From Prunus persica (Eukaryota; Streptophyta; Magnoliopsida; Rosales; Rosaceae), in the NCBI RefSeq assembly GCF_000346465.2, contig NC_034009.1, forward strand, positions 17,077,286-17,141,285: a DNA stretch of 64,000 bases. The letters are read 5' to 3'. Below are positions 11,046 through 22,700 of this stretch, in pieces. The notes beneath the pieces are model-generated. The model was not told the DNA's origin, searched no databases, and saw only the letters and a list, made by a program, of their open reading frames with translations. Every line of letters begins with the position of its first letter. The first letter of the stretch is position 1. The position numbers and the translations under genes were made by a program.

Positions 11046-12206
11046 TATTGCAGCTTTTGTTAGAAATCTTGGTAGATCATTTATCTTTTACAACTTTCTA
11101 CACTCTTTTGGTTGGAGATTATAAGTTGCACCTCCCCTTGTCGGAAATCCTGTGAAGAGGCTGGATTATGCACCTATGCTGGTCCCAAGGTTCTGCATCT
11201 GAGGTGTGTTGCAAGAGGTTTCAAAACGAGGAAGATGATTTGGGTTTTTTGTTTTCAATTTTTTGCAGTGCAAACGACGTCGTCTTTGTTATCCTCTAGC
11301 TCAAAAGGCGTTTAATGAAATGGGGAGTATTGATTGAAGCAATTCTGACTTTCGACAAATTACCACTTTAACCATCTTATTATCCTCCAGCTCAAAAAAC
11401 CTTTTAATTATCCCATAATCAATTAACCATGTGAGCAGATTAGGATTCCCACCCACAACCTAAATCTCTCGAAGATTTCTTCAGTAAAAATTTAAGTGAT
11501 GATGGGTTAGTCTTGAAGATATATTTTATGGGGTAATATTTCTTGTGGCTTTTACAGGTTATTATTTCTCACTTTTATTTCTCATTATTATTGCTCACTT
11601 TTATATTTTGGGATTGCTTATTCTGCTTAGATGAATAAGTACGTATATTTAATTACATTATACTGATTATTATGCATCAAAATTAATTAGTAAATTTATA
11701 AATTTTTCTTGTCAAAACAATTGATGTCTCAAAAAGCATACTCCTCACTGTTTAAAATTTTAGCTAGCGCCCACTATGTATTCGACTAAATGTCTCAAAG
11801 AGATTTCCATGTTTTGTTTGTCCGACTGTTATTTTTTTCATCAATTATGAATGACATTAGTATTGTGTAAATTTTATAGATAATAGTTGTCTAAATTTTG
11901 TTTTCAAATTTTTAGTCTTTTAAATATTGCCCCTTCTCTGAAAATTTTCTGGGTTCGCCATTGGCAACCTGTACATTTAGTTGCGCTTCCATAGAACACA
12001 AAACACTATACATCAAAAATAAAGTGTATTAGAAATCAGATATGAAGCCATTGAACTGTATAAACTCATCATAAATTTCTTTCTGGGCAAATTCTGATAG
12101 GAATAATAGACATCTCACTGATCAAGAGCTATACACCTTTGGTATAGAGGAACCATGAGCTTCATATAACAAAATTTGTAAATCTTTTCTTCTTTTTCAG
12201 TAACAC
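11046..12206. other. Gene-free flank
   Basis: Nothing convincing after the GRXS17-like stop. Near 11275-11400 two short stretches resemble each other (TTATCCTCTAGCTCAAAA and TTATCCTCCAGCTCAAAA), suggesting a small direct duplication. The rest is AT-rich and unassigned. Confidence 0.4.
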
Positions 12207-12302
12207 ACTACTACAAAAATTGAAATAGATGACGGGAATCCACCGTCGTGAAATTTTAGTACTTTCTTGAAGCACTGTCGTGTTCATTGATTTTGTAGGA
12301 CA
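12207..12302 (+). mobile_element. CACTA-type terminus or tiny CACTA-derived MITE
   Basis: Begins CACTACTACAAAAATTG, the terminus type of the large element at 24054, and soon carries CCACCGTCGTG and CACTGTCGTG, the same subterminal motif. About 95 bases on, TTTTGTAGGACA resembles a decayed right terminus. No clear 3-bp target duplication is seen. A deletion derivative or terminal fragment of the same family is likely. Confidence 0.55.
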
Positions 12303-13085
12303 CAATTGGATGTCAAAAGTTTTCGATTTGCCTAATTTTTTGCAAGGATGATATATGAATGTAGACTTAAAAAATAAATAGTTTGCATCATTGAAAAAAA
12401 TTTGTAAGGTACCTTAAAGGGCATCCCTCAAATAAAATTATTTAAGAAATCACTCAATAGAAGGGAGTATATATAGATAGATAGAATATTATATGGAATA
12501 TATTAGGTAAAAATTTGTGGAAGCGGAAACATAATACCTCTATGTGACCCATTCATAGAAACAAGAAGAAATTTGGGGTTTTTTTTAATGCAAAATTAAT
12601 AATAATAATAATAATAATAATTTGGGGTTTTTAAAAACCTCTATATTTTTGGTCAAGATCCAACTTTACATATCCAAAAGGCAGGCAGGAGCTCCAAGCG
12701 GAGGATTTTGGGAAACATCACGACAAGGATGAGAGAGAAGCCAAAAGTTGCATTCTCGAATTCCCACGTGCTTCCTGCTTCCTCTTCAATCTTGCCTTTC
12801 CCTTCTTGAAATTTGTTTATTTTTAGTAAGTACTGATTAAGTAGATTATTTACAAGCTACAAAAGAACAAGGGCTAAACAAGAGACAAAACAAACCACAT
12901 AAAACACATTTAAATTGCTTTATATAATATTAGAGAAATAAAAAACACAAACATTTATTAATACGTGCATCATAAAAGTACTTTATTATTATTATTTTAA
13001 TGATAATTTATTATTGAATCAAGGCTGAAAAGGAAAAAAATAATATTGATTAATATGGTCGGTTGAAAAAGAGTTGCGGTTCACA
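12303..13085. other. Gene-free stretch with AAT microsatellite
   Basis: AT-rich. A TAA/AAT microsatellite lies at about 12596-12620, and TAGATAGATAGA repeats near 12472-12484. No coding signal. Confidence 0.5.
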
Positions 13086-13086
13086 C

Positions 13087-13098
13087 CTATATAATAAG
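13087..13098 (+). promoter_or_regulatory. TATA-like box of the zinc-knuckle gene
   Basis: CCTATATAATAAG lies about 90 bases before the ATG at 13186. It is followed by a pyrimidine-rich leader (TTTTTTCTCTCACAACC) typical of a plant transcription start region. Confidence 0.5.
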
Positions 13099-13185
13099 TA
13101 AGTAAGTAACCCTAAAGCCAAACCACAAATCGTTTTTTTCTCTCACAACCGTAAAGCCAAACCCAAAGCTCTACGCTACACAGCC

Positions 13186-15100
13186 ATGGACCACGTCACA
13201 TCTTCAGAGTGCCTGAAACTGGATTCTCAGTTGGAGGTGCTCGATAAGGATGGCGGCCGAAAGGACCTTTTCTCGCCAGTTATGGTCCCCTCTAACTGCA
13301 ATACGCCAATAATCGGTATGCTTTTTCTTTTTCTTTTAATTCAAGGATGACCAAGACTATCTGCAATTGAATTACTTGGGATTTAAATTTTAAGCCTCAG
13401 CTTTTGTGTATGAAAAATTACCCTTTTTTTACCTTATATCCTAGTGTTCCTGGTATGCTTTATTTTTGTTTTTAGAGTTGGTAAGGAAGATTATCTGGAA
13501 TTGCTTGGGCTTTGTGTGGTTTGGAAAAAAGAAATTGTTTTTATTTTACTTTTGTTGGTATAATTAGAGGATATATATTATCCAACAAATTTGAATCAAC
13601 TTCCGACCAATTTATTTTGGTGTGTGCATGATAGATACCCAATATCTAATAATATAGTTATTTATTGATCATAGATGTCATTCCTTCCAACTTCTTTGGC
13701 ATCATCACCCATTCTTTTTAATTTTATTTTTAATTATTATTTTTTATTTAACAATGTAATTGTATGCAAACAGATAGCAAAGTTGAAGAACCAAAGACTA
13801 CAATATTGGATGAAGACCTTGAGATTTATTTTTCTCTGCACTGGGGCCCTCCTAGTCCTACTCGTATTGGTATGTATATATTTTGTAAATACAAAAGTAC
13901 AAGTTAGAGATGAATTTCTCAAACATATTACTAGAGTGTCATGGGGAATCAAGGCCATTTATACAATAGACTAGAACTCGTTGGCCTATCAATTTTAGAA
14001 ACAAAAAGAAGGAAAAGAAAAAAGATTGGATGGCCTCCTCTTTCCTAGTCCTGTTGGCATGCTTTTTTATTTAGAGACAAGAAAGAAAAAAACTGCATTG
14101 CAGCTTCTCTATTTTATGACAAAATGTTTATGTATTTTTTGTTATTCTATTTCATGTTGAAAATAGCTTTGACATCATCACCTATTCTTTTTCTATTTTT
14201 TAGTTTTTTTATTTAACAATGTAATTGCATGCAAACAGGTAGCAAAGATGAAGAACCAAAGATTGAAGAACTAATGGATGAAGAACTAGAGACTGAAGAA
14301 CCAATGTCCGAAATTGGTATGCTTTTGACTTTAAAATAAAATAAAATACAAGAGATAGTCTAAACTATAAGGGAGAGGTGAGTTTCTAACACACAGTACC
14401 ATGATCCCATGGGGGTTCGAATCTACAAGTCAATGTAGCTTCTTGTAGTTTACACTAGGTTAGACCCCATAGACTGTTTGATTTTAGAGAGAAAAAGAAG
14501 AAGAAGAAAAAAAAATAGATAGCCACCCTCCTCCTTGCTAATTCTATTAGTATGCTTTTGATTTTAGAGAGAAAAAAGAAAAAAAGTATCTGCAACTTCT
14601 ATGTTTACATATTTTCATCTGCAGCTTCTCTTATGTATTTGTTATTATTCTATGTCATGTGCTCACAATATTGATTTTTGGGTTTTATCATCTTTATTCA
14701 TTGTCTTTTAAAAAAAATAATAACAAAAGATTATTTTTGTTACTTTTGTTGTATTTAACAATAAATCTACAAATTGTGCACAGGTGAATGTAAGTATTGT
14801 TTAAAAGTGGATAAACACTATATGCCACTATGCCCTTATAGGTATCATCTCCCAAAGAATGCAACTCTCGGCAGCGGTGTTGAGGTAATTTGTAAGATTT
14901 GCGGATGCCTCTTTAGAGGCTCCTGTTGTGCCAGTTGTGGCCTAAGCGAAGGACAAGCACTTCTCAAGGATTGTTCAATTTGTGGAAAGCAAGGTGAACA
15001 CTGGCCTTCTACTTGCCCGAGCCGCGAGGGGAGACATATTCCTTCTGCTTTTACTTGCGACGATTATACTGGTTATTTTTCTATCAACATTTGTCCTTAA
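13186..15100 (+). CDS. Small acidic protein with CCHC zinc-knuckle-like modules, four exons
   Basis: No family recognised. Four exons (13186-13315, 13774-13869, 14239-14316, 14784-15100) join cleanly with GT-AG junctions, all splitting a codon after its first base (phase 1), to give 206 residues. The N-terminus (MDHVTSSECLKLDSQLEVLD) is unremarkable. Exons 2 and 3 each start with a similar acidic unit, SKVEEPK and SKDEEPK. The C-terminal exon has a CX2CX5HX4C knuckle (CKYCLKVDKHYMPLC), a central pair CKICGC / CCASCG, and a second knuckle CSICGKQGEHWPSTC, ending SINICP. CCHC knuckles commonly bind single-stranded nucleic acid or zinc; that role is inference here. The ATG is the first after the TATA-like box, and no frame lesion is seen. 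A truncated duplicate lies at 3558-4275. Confidence 0.75.
13687..14260 (+). repeat. Tandem duplication of exon 2 plus its upstream intron
   Basis: The roughly 110 bases ending in exon 2 (about 13695-13795) and in exon 3 (about 14169-14260) share the same order of blocks: CATCATCACC(C/T)ATTCTTTTT, TTTATTTAACAATGTAATTG and GCAAACAG, then AGCAAAG.TGAAGAACCAAAG. Exon 3 therefore looks like a copy of exon 2 that later diverged. Both exons are a multiple of three bases and phase 1-1, so duplication kept the frame. Confidence 0.8.
14385..14465 (+). repeat. Possible SINE fragment in intron 3
   Basis: A B-box-like GGGGGTTCGAATCTAC (about 14411-14426) sits between GTCTAAACTATAAGG and TAGGTTAGACCCCATAG. 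The combination resembles the SINE near 5971 but is too degraded to define ends. Confidence 0.3.
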
Positions 15101-15770
15101 AAATAGTAGAGAATGAAGAGTTAATGGTACCTGGGAGTTAAAGTAAAAGGTTGAATTATATTAAATGTTAATTACAATTTAACAAATAATTAGAATTTTT
15201 ATTTTTATTTTTAAATATTATTAAATAACTGTAATATTCGTAGACAAATGCAGAGTAACACACTTCAGGAAAACAAATCTCATGCAATATCTAATTCGAC
15301 TTCTTCTACATGTGGCCCAATATCTCTATGGTTAGAGAGATGAGATTGCATATACAATAAAAGAAAAAGAAAAAGAAGTGTTCAACAAATGAATTGCAAT
15401 TTGCAGCACATTGCCTATTATATTCTTATGGTTGAAGATGCGAGAATTCATCCATTTAGAAAATGTCTCGAGTAAAAACTCATAAAAAAGTTTAAAACAC
15501 TCAATAGGCATCAAAGTAACTTAATAATCAAAACTAAATTTAATAGGGTCAACTGTCATTTTTTGAGTTTTTTTTTTTTTGGGTTTGTTTATAGAAGAAA
15601 TTAAATGGTGTAGGGTTTAGTAAAAATCATACACATAGAAAAGGGAAGGCGGAGCGTGTCCATCATGGCAGTGTCATGCATATGATATGAGGGCCAAGCG
15701 ATGCTTCGACAACCTCTGGAAGTACAGTATAATTTCCAGCAATGTAATCGATGCGAAAGCATGTTTACGG
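15101..15770. other. 3' flank of the zinc-knuckle gene
   Basis: 15140-15247 matches the flank of the truncated copy at 4165-4272. The rest is AT-rich with a T tract near 15567-15580 and no gene. Confidence 0.5.
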
Positions 15771-16363
15771 TCATTCTAATCGTACGGCTTTACAATTGCT
15801 CCTCCTCAATACAATCGAACCATCAATACTTGGATAACCCTTTAGGGGAAGGGACAGATCACTGAAGCTAGCCATCACAGGCCAAAGGGAAGGTAAACAG
15901 CACCCATCATCGAACTTGAATTTGCTGCTTGCCTTTCGGATCTGCTTGACGTGATTGAAACCCATTGATGAGACAGGCCATGGCCTCTGCATAACGTATT
16001 GATAAATATTCCCCATGAAAGACGGGAAGTAGAACCGGTCAAAACTAGCCAATGATTAGTCCAGATTCACAAAATCTGCACCGAGTCCAGAACAGGACGA
16101 TCACGAAAAGCATTTGGTGTTATAGTTTAGATAGAAAAGACAGCACATCAAAAACCAGGCAGCGTTACGCATCTGGATGAAAGGGTGACAAAAAATATAC
16201 CAGCAGATGGATACCTAACTACTGTTTTTCTTAGAGAAAAAAATAACATAGCCTCCAAATCTGACAAGGGGTCGTATGTTTGTTCCTCTCTTGTGTTGAA
16301 ATCGGTAATGCCTGTGATCCTCTGAACTCCAAGTTGAGTAGCAATGAGGTTCTGCATTAGCAA
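15771..16363 (-). pseudogene. Unassigned minus-strand gene remnant (two open segments)
   Basis: Two open stretches on the minus strand have more protein-like composition than their surroundings. One (about 16363-16250) reads NLIATQLGVQRITGITDFNT then REEQTYDPLSDLEA. The other (about 16052-15771) reads FDRFYFPSFMGNIYQYVMQR and on to SSKFKFDDGCCLPSLWPV. I recognise neither. Between them lie stop codons and AT-rich sequence that could be an intron. They may be exons of a decayed or real gene. Confidence 0.3.
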
Positions 16364-16559
16364 AGAGCCAAGGAATTACTCACACAGATGAAAATACCAT
16401 TGGCAAATTCTTTTAAACTAATAATCTCAATGTTATCTTTGTCGCAAAAAAAATAATCTCAAAGTTATATTATTGAAAGATGAATGGTTAAATCTGATGT
16501 GAAGGAACATCTAATTAAGTAGTAGATGAGCAAATAATCTTCCAACTAGTGGCTATGTC

Positions 16560-16620
16560 GCACCGATACGGATACAGGTATTCGATACGATACGATATAA
16601 GACGATATAACGATACGGTA
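16560..16620. repeat. GATACGG-rich short repeat tract
   Basis: Runs of CGATACGGATAC / CGATACGATACGATA / CGATACGG units over about 60 bases, followed by TA-rich sequence. This looks like a short tandem or element-end repeat. The family is not recognised. Confidence 0.45.
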
Positions 16621-16728
16621 ATTAAAATAATATAAATATATAAACATATATATATGTAAAATTATATATATATTAGCATATTGGGCCTATTTTTCTGGTT
16701 CGTTATGTACTTTCCAACTTGATGGCAG

Positions 16729-16878
16729 ATGGTATCTCCACAACATGTAACTCAATATCCTTCGGTGTTGTGGTATGCAAAAGAGTATGCCAAGAAGATA
16801 GTTATGAATTCCTCCGTCAGCTTTGATGAGAAATGGTGGCTTAAATGTCTCGCTGCCATCAAAAGTTCAAAGAAGTGA
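16729..16878 (+). pseudogene. Orphan terminal exon, family not recognised
   Basis: After TTTCCAACTTGATGGCAG, a good splice-acceptor context, a 49-codon frame reads MVSPQHVTQYPSVLWYAKEY, continues to SFDEKWWLKCLAAIKSSKK, and ends at TGA. Composition (two adjacent Trp, amphipathic stretches, basic end) is protein-like, unlike the surrounding AT-rich DNA. I cannot assign it. It may be the last exon of a gene broken by the nearby LTR insertion, whose truncated copy starts near 17124. Confidence 0.35.
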
Positions 16879-17123
16879 TAACACCAGTTCTAGACTTTTG
16901 AAAACCCCAAAGAAACAAAACAGGAAAAAAGAATATGAATAAGGAAGAACCGAAATTCCAAAATAATTAGTATCATAATTCATAACCATGTTTGAGAAAT
17001 CTTGTCGGAATGGTGTTCGTCCGCTTTCAAAATGTTTGCACTCCAATGCTGAGCGGGCTCAAACTTGGTCCATAAAAAGTTTTGACTTTGTATGATCTTC
17101 GGTGCAAGATTTCTAAGAATGTG

Positions 17124-17735
17124 ACCGTTTTGATTGATTTAATTATTTTGGCTGTTTTATTCTATTTATTGTGAAGTTATAAATATTTAATATTCAGGTT
17201 TCATTTTTATATTGAATGCCTTAATTTTCTGGTTAGGGAAGGTTACATGTTCTTGGATGCTTATAAAAGGCCACTTCTCCTTCATATTTGAAACAACCAC
17301 AATACACTATCAGAATATCACATACCACAAGCACCACCACAAACTAATTCTCTCCTTTTCTACTTTTATATATATACTCTACTTTATATTATTATTTTGG
17401 CAATGGCTCTGTGACTTGGATATATCCGTCTATGAACGGGCTCATAGAGGATCTTGAGTTTGTGTACAAGAGGTCGTATCTTGGAGTCTTGTAGACCGTC
17501 AGTACCTGCACGTAGAGATGCTACAAAAGCTTTAAGACAGCGTCTTTGACGTGCTTCACCGTACCAAACTCACCTTCTTACTTATTATTTATTTTGATTT
17601 TACTTAACTATTATTTGATTTTCTTCAATTTCATTATACCTTACAAGCTTTCCAATTTTTTTATAAGTTATTTATAATGTAAATATTTTTGTATTTGACT
17701 TTATGAAAAAGAAAAACTATATTTTTTTTATAACA
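17124..17735 (+). mobile_element. Truncated LTR copy, same family as the LTR at 41910-43525
   Basis: Matches the other copy from ACCGTTTTGATTGATTTAAT to the terminal TTTTTTATAACA, including a TATA box (CTTATAAAAGG, about 17260) and the block CACCGTACCAAACTCACC. It lacks the first 35 or so bases present in the other copy. No primer binding site follows its end, so it is a solo or 3' LTR remnant. Bases 17451-17458 (ATCTTGAG) are the unoccupied form of the site that holds a hAT-like MITE in the other copy. Confidence 0.75.
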
Positions 17736-18784
17736 ATCTAAAGCTTTTGAGCAATTAAAGATTTAAATCTTTTCCAAAACTCGCAGACCAACTCGGCAAA
17801 TAGTTTAATATTATTGTTTTAACAGTTTTGTTAAGTTGGACTTTAAAGTTTGGATTTTGAAAATGTGCAGTGAAAGTATATTACCAACAATAATACGGTA
17901 AGGAAAAACAATAAACAGACACAATACAACCTCTGATTTGTAAAGAACAAAAAGACTATGTACATGAGATCATGAAATAGATTTTCATTTTTCATTTTCA
18001 TTTCAGGTTATTGATTGATTTATTTAAAATTTAACAAAACTAAACAAGTGGAAAATAATAAGTTTCTGTATTGTCTGATTTCATAAAATTCAAACTAAGT
18101 TAATTTCTTGGAATCACATATATTTATAGCAATGCTCACACTTGCATAAGATAAAGTATTAGCTGGTAGCACTTAACTCGCGGTATACGATATTGGACCT
18201 CTGATATATCGATTCCATTATAACTCCCACTTGAAAATCACACAAATCTAAGATAAACCTTGGACAAACTCGTTAGTGCAATATATATATATATATATTT
18301 ATTTATATATTTATTTATTTATATCAAATACTCGAAAGACACCACAGAGAATGTAATTTGATCCATTTTCCAAAACCAAAGATAATTAATATCTAAAATC
18401 AAGAATAATATGATTAGAACATTAATATATTAACGCTATTGAAATAAAGTTAGCAATTAAAATATCCCAAACAACAAAACGAACTGTACAATATATATAC
18501 CACAAAGATGCAACCAAAAAAAAAAAATTCCTCAAAATTATACAAACCAATAATTATGTTTAACCAACAAACTAATAATAATAATAAAATATTTGGATAG
18601 AACTCTGAAACCCATGGATAAACAGTTCTTTGACAAAAGGCTGGGAACTTGTTTGTTTGTTTAAATAGAAAATTCAAATAATCACGCTAGCAATTTCAAA
18701 TCGACACGCCTTTTACCAAATGCCTTTAATAAATAAAATTAAATAGATTTTAACAGGAACAAACATATTGCCGTCAAGATCGTT
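17736..18784. other. AT-rich gene-free stretch
   Basis: No gene seen. (TA)n lies near 18281-18298, followed by TTTATTTATATATTTATTT runs. Minus-strand open frames here are low-complexity. Confidence 0.5.
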
Positions 18785-18858
18785 GAAGTGTTTTAAAACT
18801 GAAATGTTTAAGTGTTTCAAAATCGTTGGTCTAATTTGTTTTACTTGAAATTTCAAAG
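18785..18858 (+). repeat. Inverted repeat arm A (partner 40468-40541)
   Basis: These 74 bases are the near-perfect reverse complement of 40468-40541, sharing blocks such as CAAAATCGTTGGTCTAATTT, with only a few mismatches. The arms bracket the nested transposon region, but similarity ends abruptly at both edges. They may be two opposite copies of a dispersed repeat. Confidence 0.8.
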
Positions 18859-18904
18859 CCAGTATATATATATATTTTTGAGAACAAGTATATATATAGA
18901 TTTT

Positions 18905-19364
18905 GTTTGTACAAGAATCAGCGACCAGTAATAACTGGACACGTGGACAAAACATAGCTTCGGCAAGGAAGCACTCGGCACCCAGGCCTGCCGACCGCTT
19001 TCTTAAAACGCAAATCACTTATTGGACACGTGGGGCACCCACATTAACTGTCAACAGTCCCCACATCGAAAATCCTACACAATATGCATGCCTCCCATGG
19101 TTTATAAAAAGGGGCATAAGTCCCAAAAGGAAGGTAATCTGAACTCTCGACATACTGCCCTTAGATCTGTTTAATTCTCTTACCCAATCAGCACTTACTT
19201 AAGCATCGAAGAGCCTTCGGCCGGTACCACATCGGTGCCCTAGGTCTTACCGAGCAGATTCTTATTTTACAGGATCACGCTCCCACCGAGGCCCAGAGCA
19301 TTTCAAAGGCCCAAAGATCACTAAGTTGAGTACAAAAGTACCGAACCACTTTTTCGCATCAACA
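18905..19364 (+). repeat. 5' LTR of the gypsy element (left edge uncertain)
   Basis: Contains a TATA box TTTATAAAAAGGGG (about 19100) and ends ...CGCATCAACA at 19364, directly followed by a primer-binding-type sequence. The left edge is set at TGTTTGTACAAG only because of its TG start. No second LTR remains in the window to fix it. Confidence 0.5.
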
Positions 19365-19382
19365 GTTTGGCGCCGTCTGTGG
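19365..19382 (+). other. Primer binding site of the gypsy element
   Basis: GTTTGGCGCCGTCTGTGG follows the LTR. The TTTGGCGCCGTCTGTGG form is characteristic of plant Tat-type Ty3-gypsy elements. Confidence 0.65.
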
Positions 19383-19753
19383 AAAACGATCCGAATCGAC
19401 CCTCTATCCCTAAATACATGGGGACCACTTCAGTACCAACATTCTTGCTAGAAGAAGGATTACAGTTTGGAAGGCAAAGCGGAGCTAGCCCCAAGCTACC
19501 CCCTTGTACTCCATTCGGTAATTTTCCTGTGATACAAACCACTACCGAAGAGCTTATGGCCCAAATCACTTCTCTTCGATAGGATAAGGCAAAGTTGTAG
19601 GAACATAACAACCTTCTCTCGTCCAAAGTGGACGAAACTCAGCAACTGCTCAATCAGCAACAAACACAAAATATCCAAACCACTCAATCCTCCCAGAGCC
19701 TACAGACTCCGAGTCGCTAGAAGAAAAATAAGAAGGGGGTAAAAGCAACGTCT

Positions 19754-22700
19754 GTGCCTTCTAAGCAGCTAGTAGTTCCAGCTCCTAAAGATAAGCCCCA
19801 CCTACCAAAGAAGGTTTACTTCGATTGTCGCCATCGGATTAATGATAGGGAAGTCGAAAGGCGGAGATCTCCGATCAGGATTAATGCGCACCTCAGAGAT
19901 TCCCGAATGAGGGTTCTAGGAAATAAATCCCTCATCCGGAAAGTGCAGGGTTTGAATCCACGACAAAATCCGACCACGAGTATGTCATTCAAAGACTCGA
20001 GAGTCAACCTACCGTTCCGCAACGCCGACACGGTATTCCGAGTTCAACCTAAGGAGGTCGCAGAGGCATTTGGAGGATTTCGAATCCGAAGAAGTCCCTA
20101 GTCAGGACCCAGTCATCCGACTCCTTTTCCAGAAAGTTTAGAAGATGGAGGATGATCGAACTCGCTCTCAGGAGCCCGACTAAGGGAAGCTTCGACTGGG
20201 ACCATTCACCGAACGTATAAGGCATTCCAGGCAGGACAGGGATGTGCAACCATTGCGCATACAATTTTACACTGGGGTAGAAGACCTCTTGACGCATCTC
20301 CATTCTTTCCAATCTGCCGTGGGATATAAAGGACTCAGCGACAAAGGGCAATGCCTGCTATTCCTATCTGCACTTACCGGAGCGGCCTTAAATTGGTTAT
20401 ATCGGTTGGAACCGGGAACGGTAGACTCCTTTGAAAAGCTAAAGCAGATTTTTCTCAATCACTTCATGATCCAGACGGACTGTCTGTATTCTGCCGATGA
20501 TCTGTACACTATTCGGCAAAGGGCAGACGAGCCCTTAAGAGAGTACGATGCGGGCTTCAGTCACGAGTATTCAAGGTATCCTGAAACTGACGACAGGGCA
20601 GCCTACGGTGCCTTCAAGAGTGCCCTTCGATCCTCACACTTTCTGTACCTAGTGCACAATAACAACTGGAGCACTTATGACGAATTGATGAAGCAAATGG
20701 CGATCCACGCAAAGGCCGAATACTTTAACTCAAAATTCGGGCCTTTGGCTTGGCAGGAGAAGCTGACGCTGAAGAATTATTCGGAGTTGGGATCACCGTA
20801 TGCCCCAGATAAAAGGGTTCATGAGTATTCGGCAGGCCAAAAATGAAAAGACAATCTCGATGGTCGGTAAGGGCACTTGAAGAAAGGAAAGGGGAAATAT
20901 GGTAGCAACGACCACCGGACGCCTTTACCAAATCATGAACGCGGTCAGGAATTCTTCACCTTGCTGAACATCACTTACGAGGCCGTTCTCATGAATGAGC
21001 ACAGGATAATACCGAAATCGGTCAATTAAAAACTCAATCGGCAGGACAATCGGGATACTGGCAAATTATGCCGGTACCACCAGCACAACAGTCATAATAC
21101 CGAAGAATGCATAAGCTTGAGAAAAATCATCGAGCGTTTAATCCGAGAGGGCAAGCTGGATCAGTACATTGCTAGACCGCCACAAGTGCCAGTCCTGAAC
21201 GCAAATCGGTAGATTAACATGATCAGCACCATCAGCGGAGGACCCACTCTGGCGGGTATGTCAAACCGTTCGCTGAAGCAATACGTTCGAGTCGCCCAAT
21301 ACCCACAAGTCTTTGGCATAGAGGTCAATCAGCACCATAAGGTACCAATGGTTCGGTGGGAACCTATCACTTTTTGCGAGAAAGAGGAAAAAGGGGTCCT
21401 TTACCCCATGATGACCCAATGATCATCCGAGCAGAAATTGTCGACTTCGATGTGGGACGAGTACTGATTGATACTGCAAGTTCGGTAAACGTAATCTTTG
21501 CCGATGTGTTCAGGGAATTAGGGATAGACGATGGCCACGTCAATAGGCAGCTAACACCCTACTCAGTTTCTCTGGGGACCTGGTTCAACCAGTCGGCATC
21601 GTCAATTTGTCCATTGCCTTCGGTATTGCCTCAAGGAAAACAATGACATACGATTAATTCCTAGTAGTCGATTGTCCAACGACATAAAACGTCATAGTGG
21701 GCCGAACGGCAATTACTGGTATCATGGCGCACCTCTCACTCCATATGTTGCTGATGAAATTCCCAACTTGCCATAGCACAGGCACGATCCGAGGATACCA
21801 GCTTAGTGCGCGAACATGCTATGCGATAGCACTAAAATTGGCAGCCTTCAAATCTCCAAGAGAGACCATGTCCGTTCAAGGGGCGTAGAATGGTAACAGG
21901 CCCATTGACGACCCAAGGGACAAAGCTCCGACGCCGCAAGCGCCACCCGTCGAGGAATTGGAAACGGTCGTCTTACAGGAAGACCAGCCAGAACGATGCC
22001 TAAAGATCGGCACTTCACTCTCCTCAGCTCTCCGAGCATAGTTTATTGAGCTCTTACGACACCACTCCTAAGTGTTCACTTGGTCATATGACAATATGTT
22101 GGCCATCTCCCTAACGTCATCAGCCACAAGCTCAGCATCTCCCTTACTTATAAACCCGTACGTCAGAAGCGCTGGTCGTATGATACCGAATGGTATGAGG
22201 GCATGAGAGCCGAAGTTGCCAAGCTCTGGGCTATCAGCTTCATTCAGGAGGTTACGTACCCTGAGTGGCTAGCAAACTCTGTGATGGTTCGGAAGGCGAA
22301 AGTGCCAGGACTATACCTATCTAAACAAAGCTTGCCCAAAGGATAATTTTCCCTTACCCCGAATTGACCAGCTCATAGACGCCACTACCGGCCATGAGCT
22401 GCTCAGCTTCATGGATGCCTATTCGAGGTACGATCAGATATTCATGCACCCTGTCGACCGCGAACATACGGCGTTTATCACGGACAGGGGACTATATTGC
22501 TATAATGTCACGCCGTTCGATCTAAAGAATCTTCGTGAAACATATCGGCAGCACCAAAGAGGTGTATGTAGACGATATGTTGGTAAAGAGTAGGACTGCA
22601 GAAGAGCATCTACACAACTTGTCCCTTACGTTGGGCATACTGAAAGATTACCGAATGAGACTAAACCCAACGAAGTGCACCTTCGGTGTATCTTCCGGTA

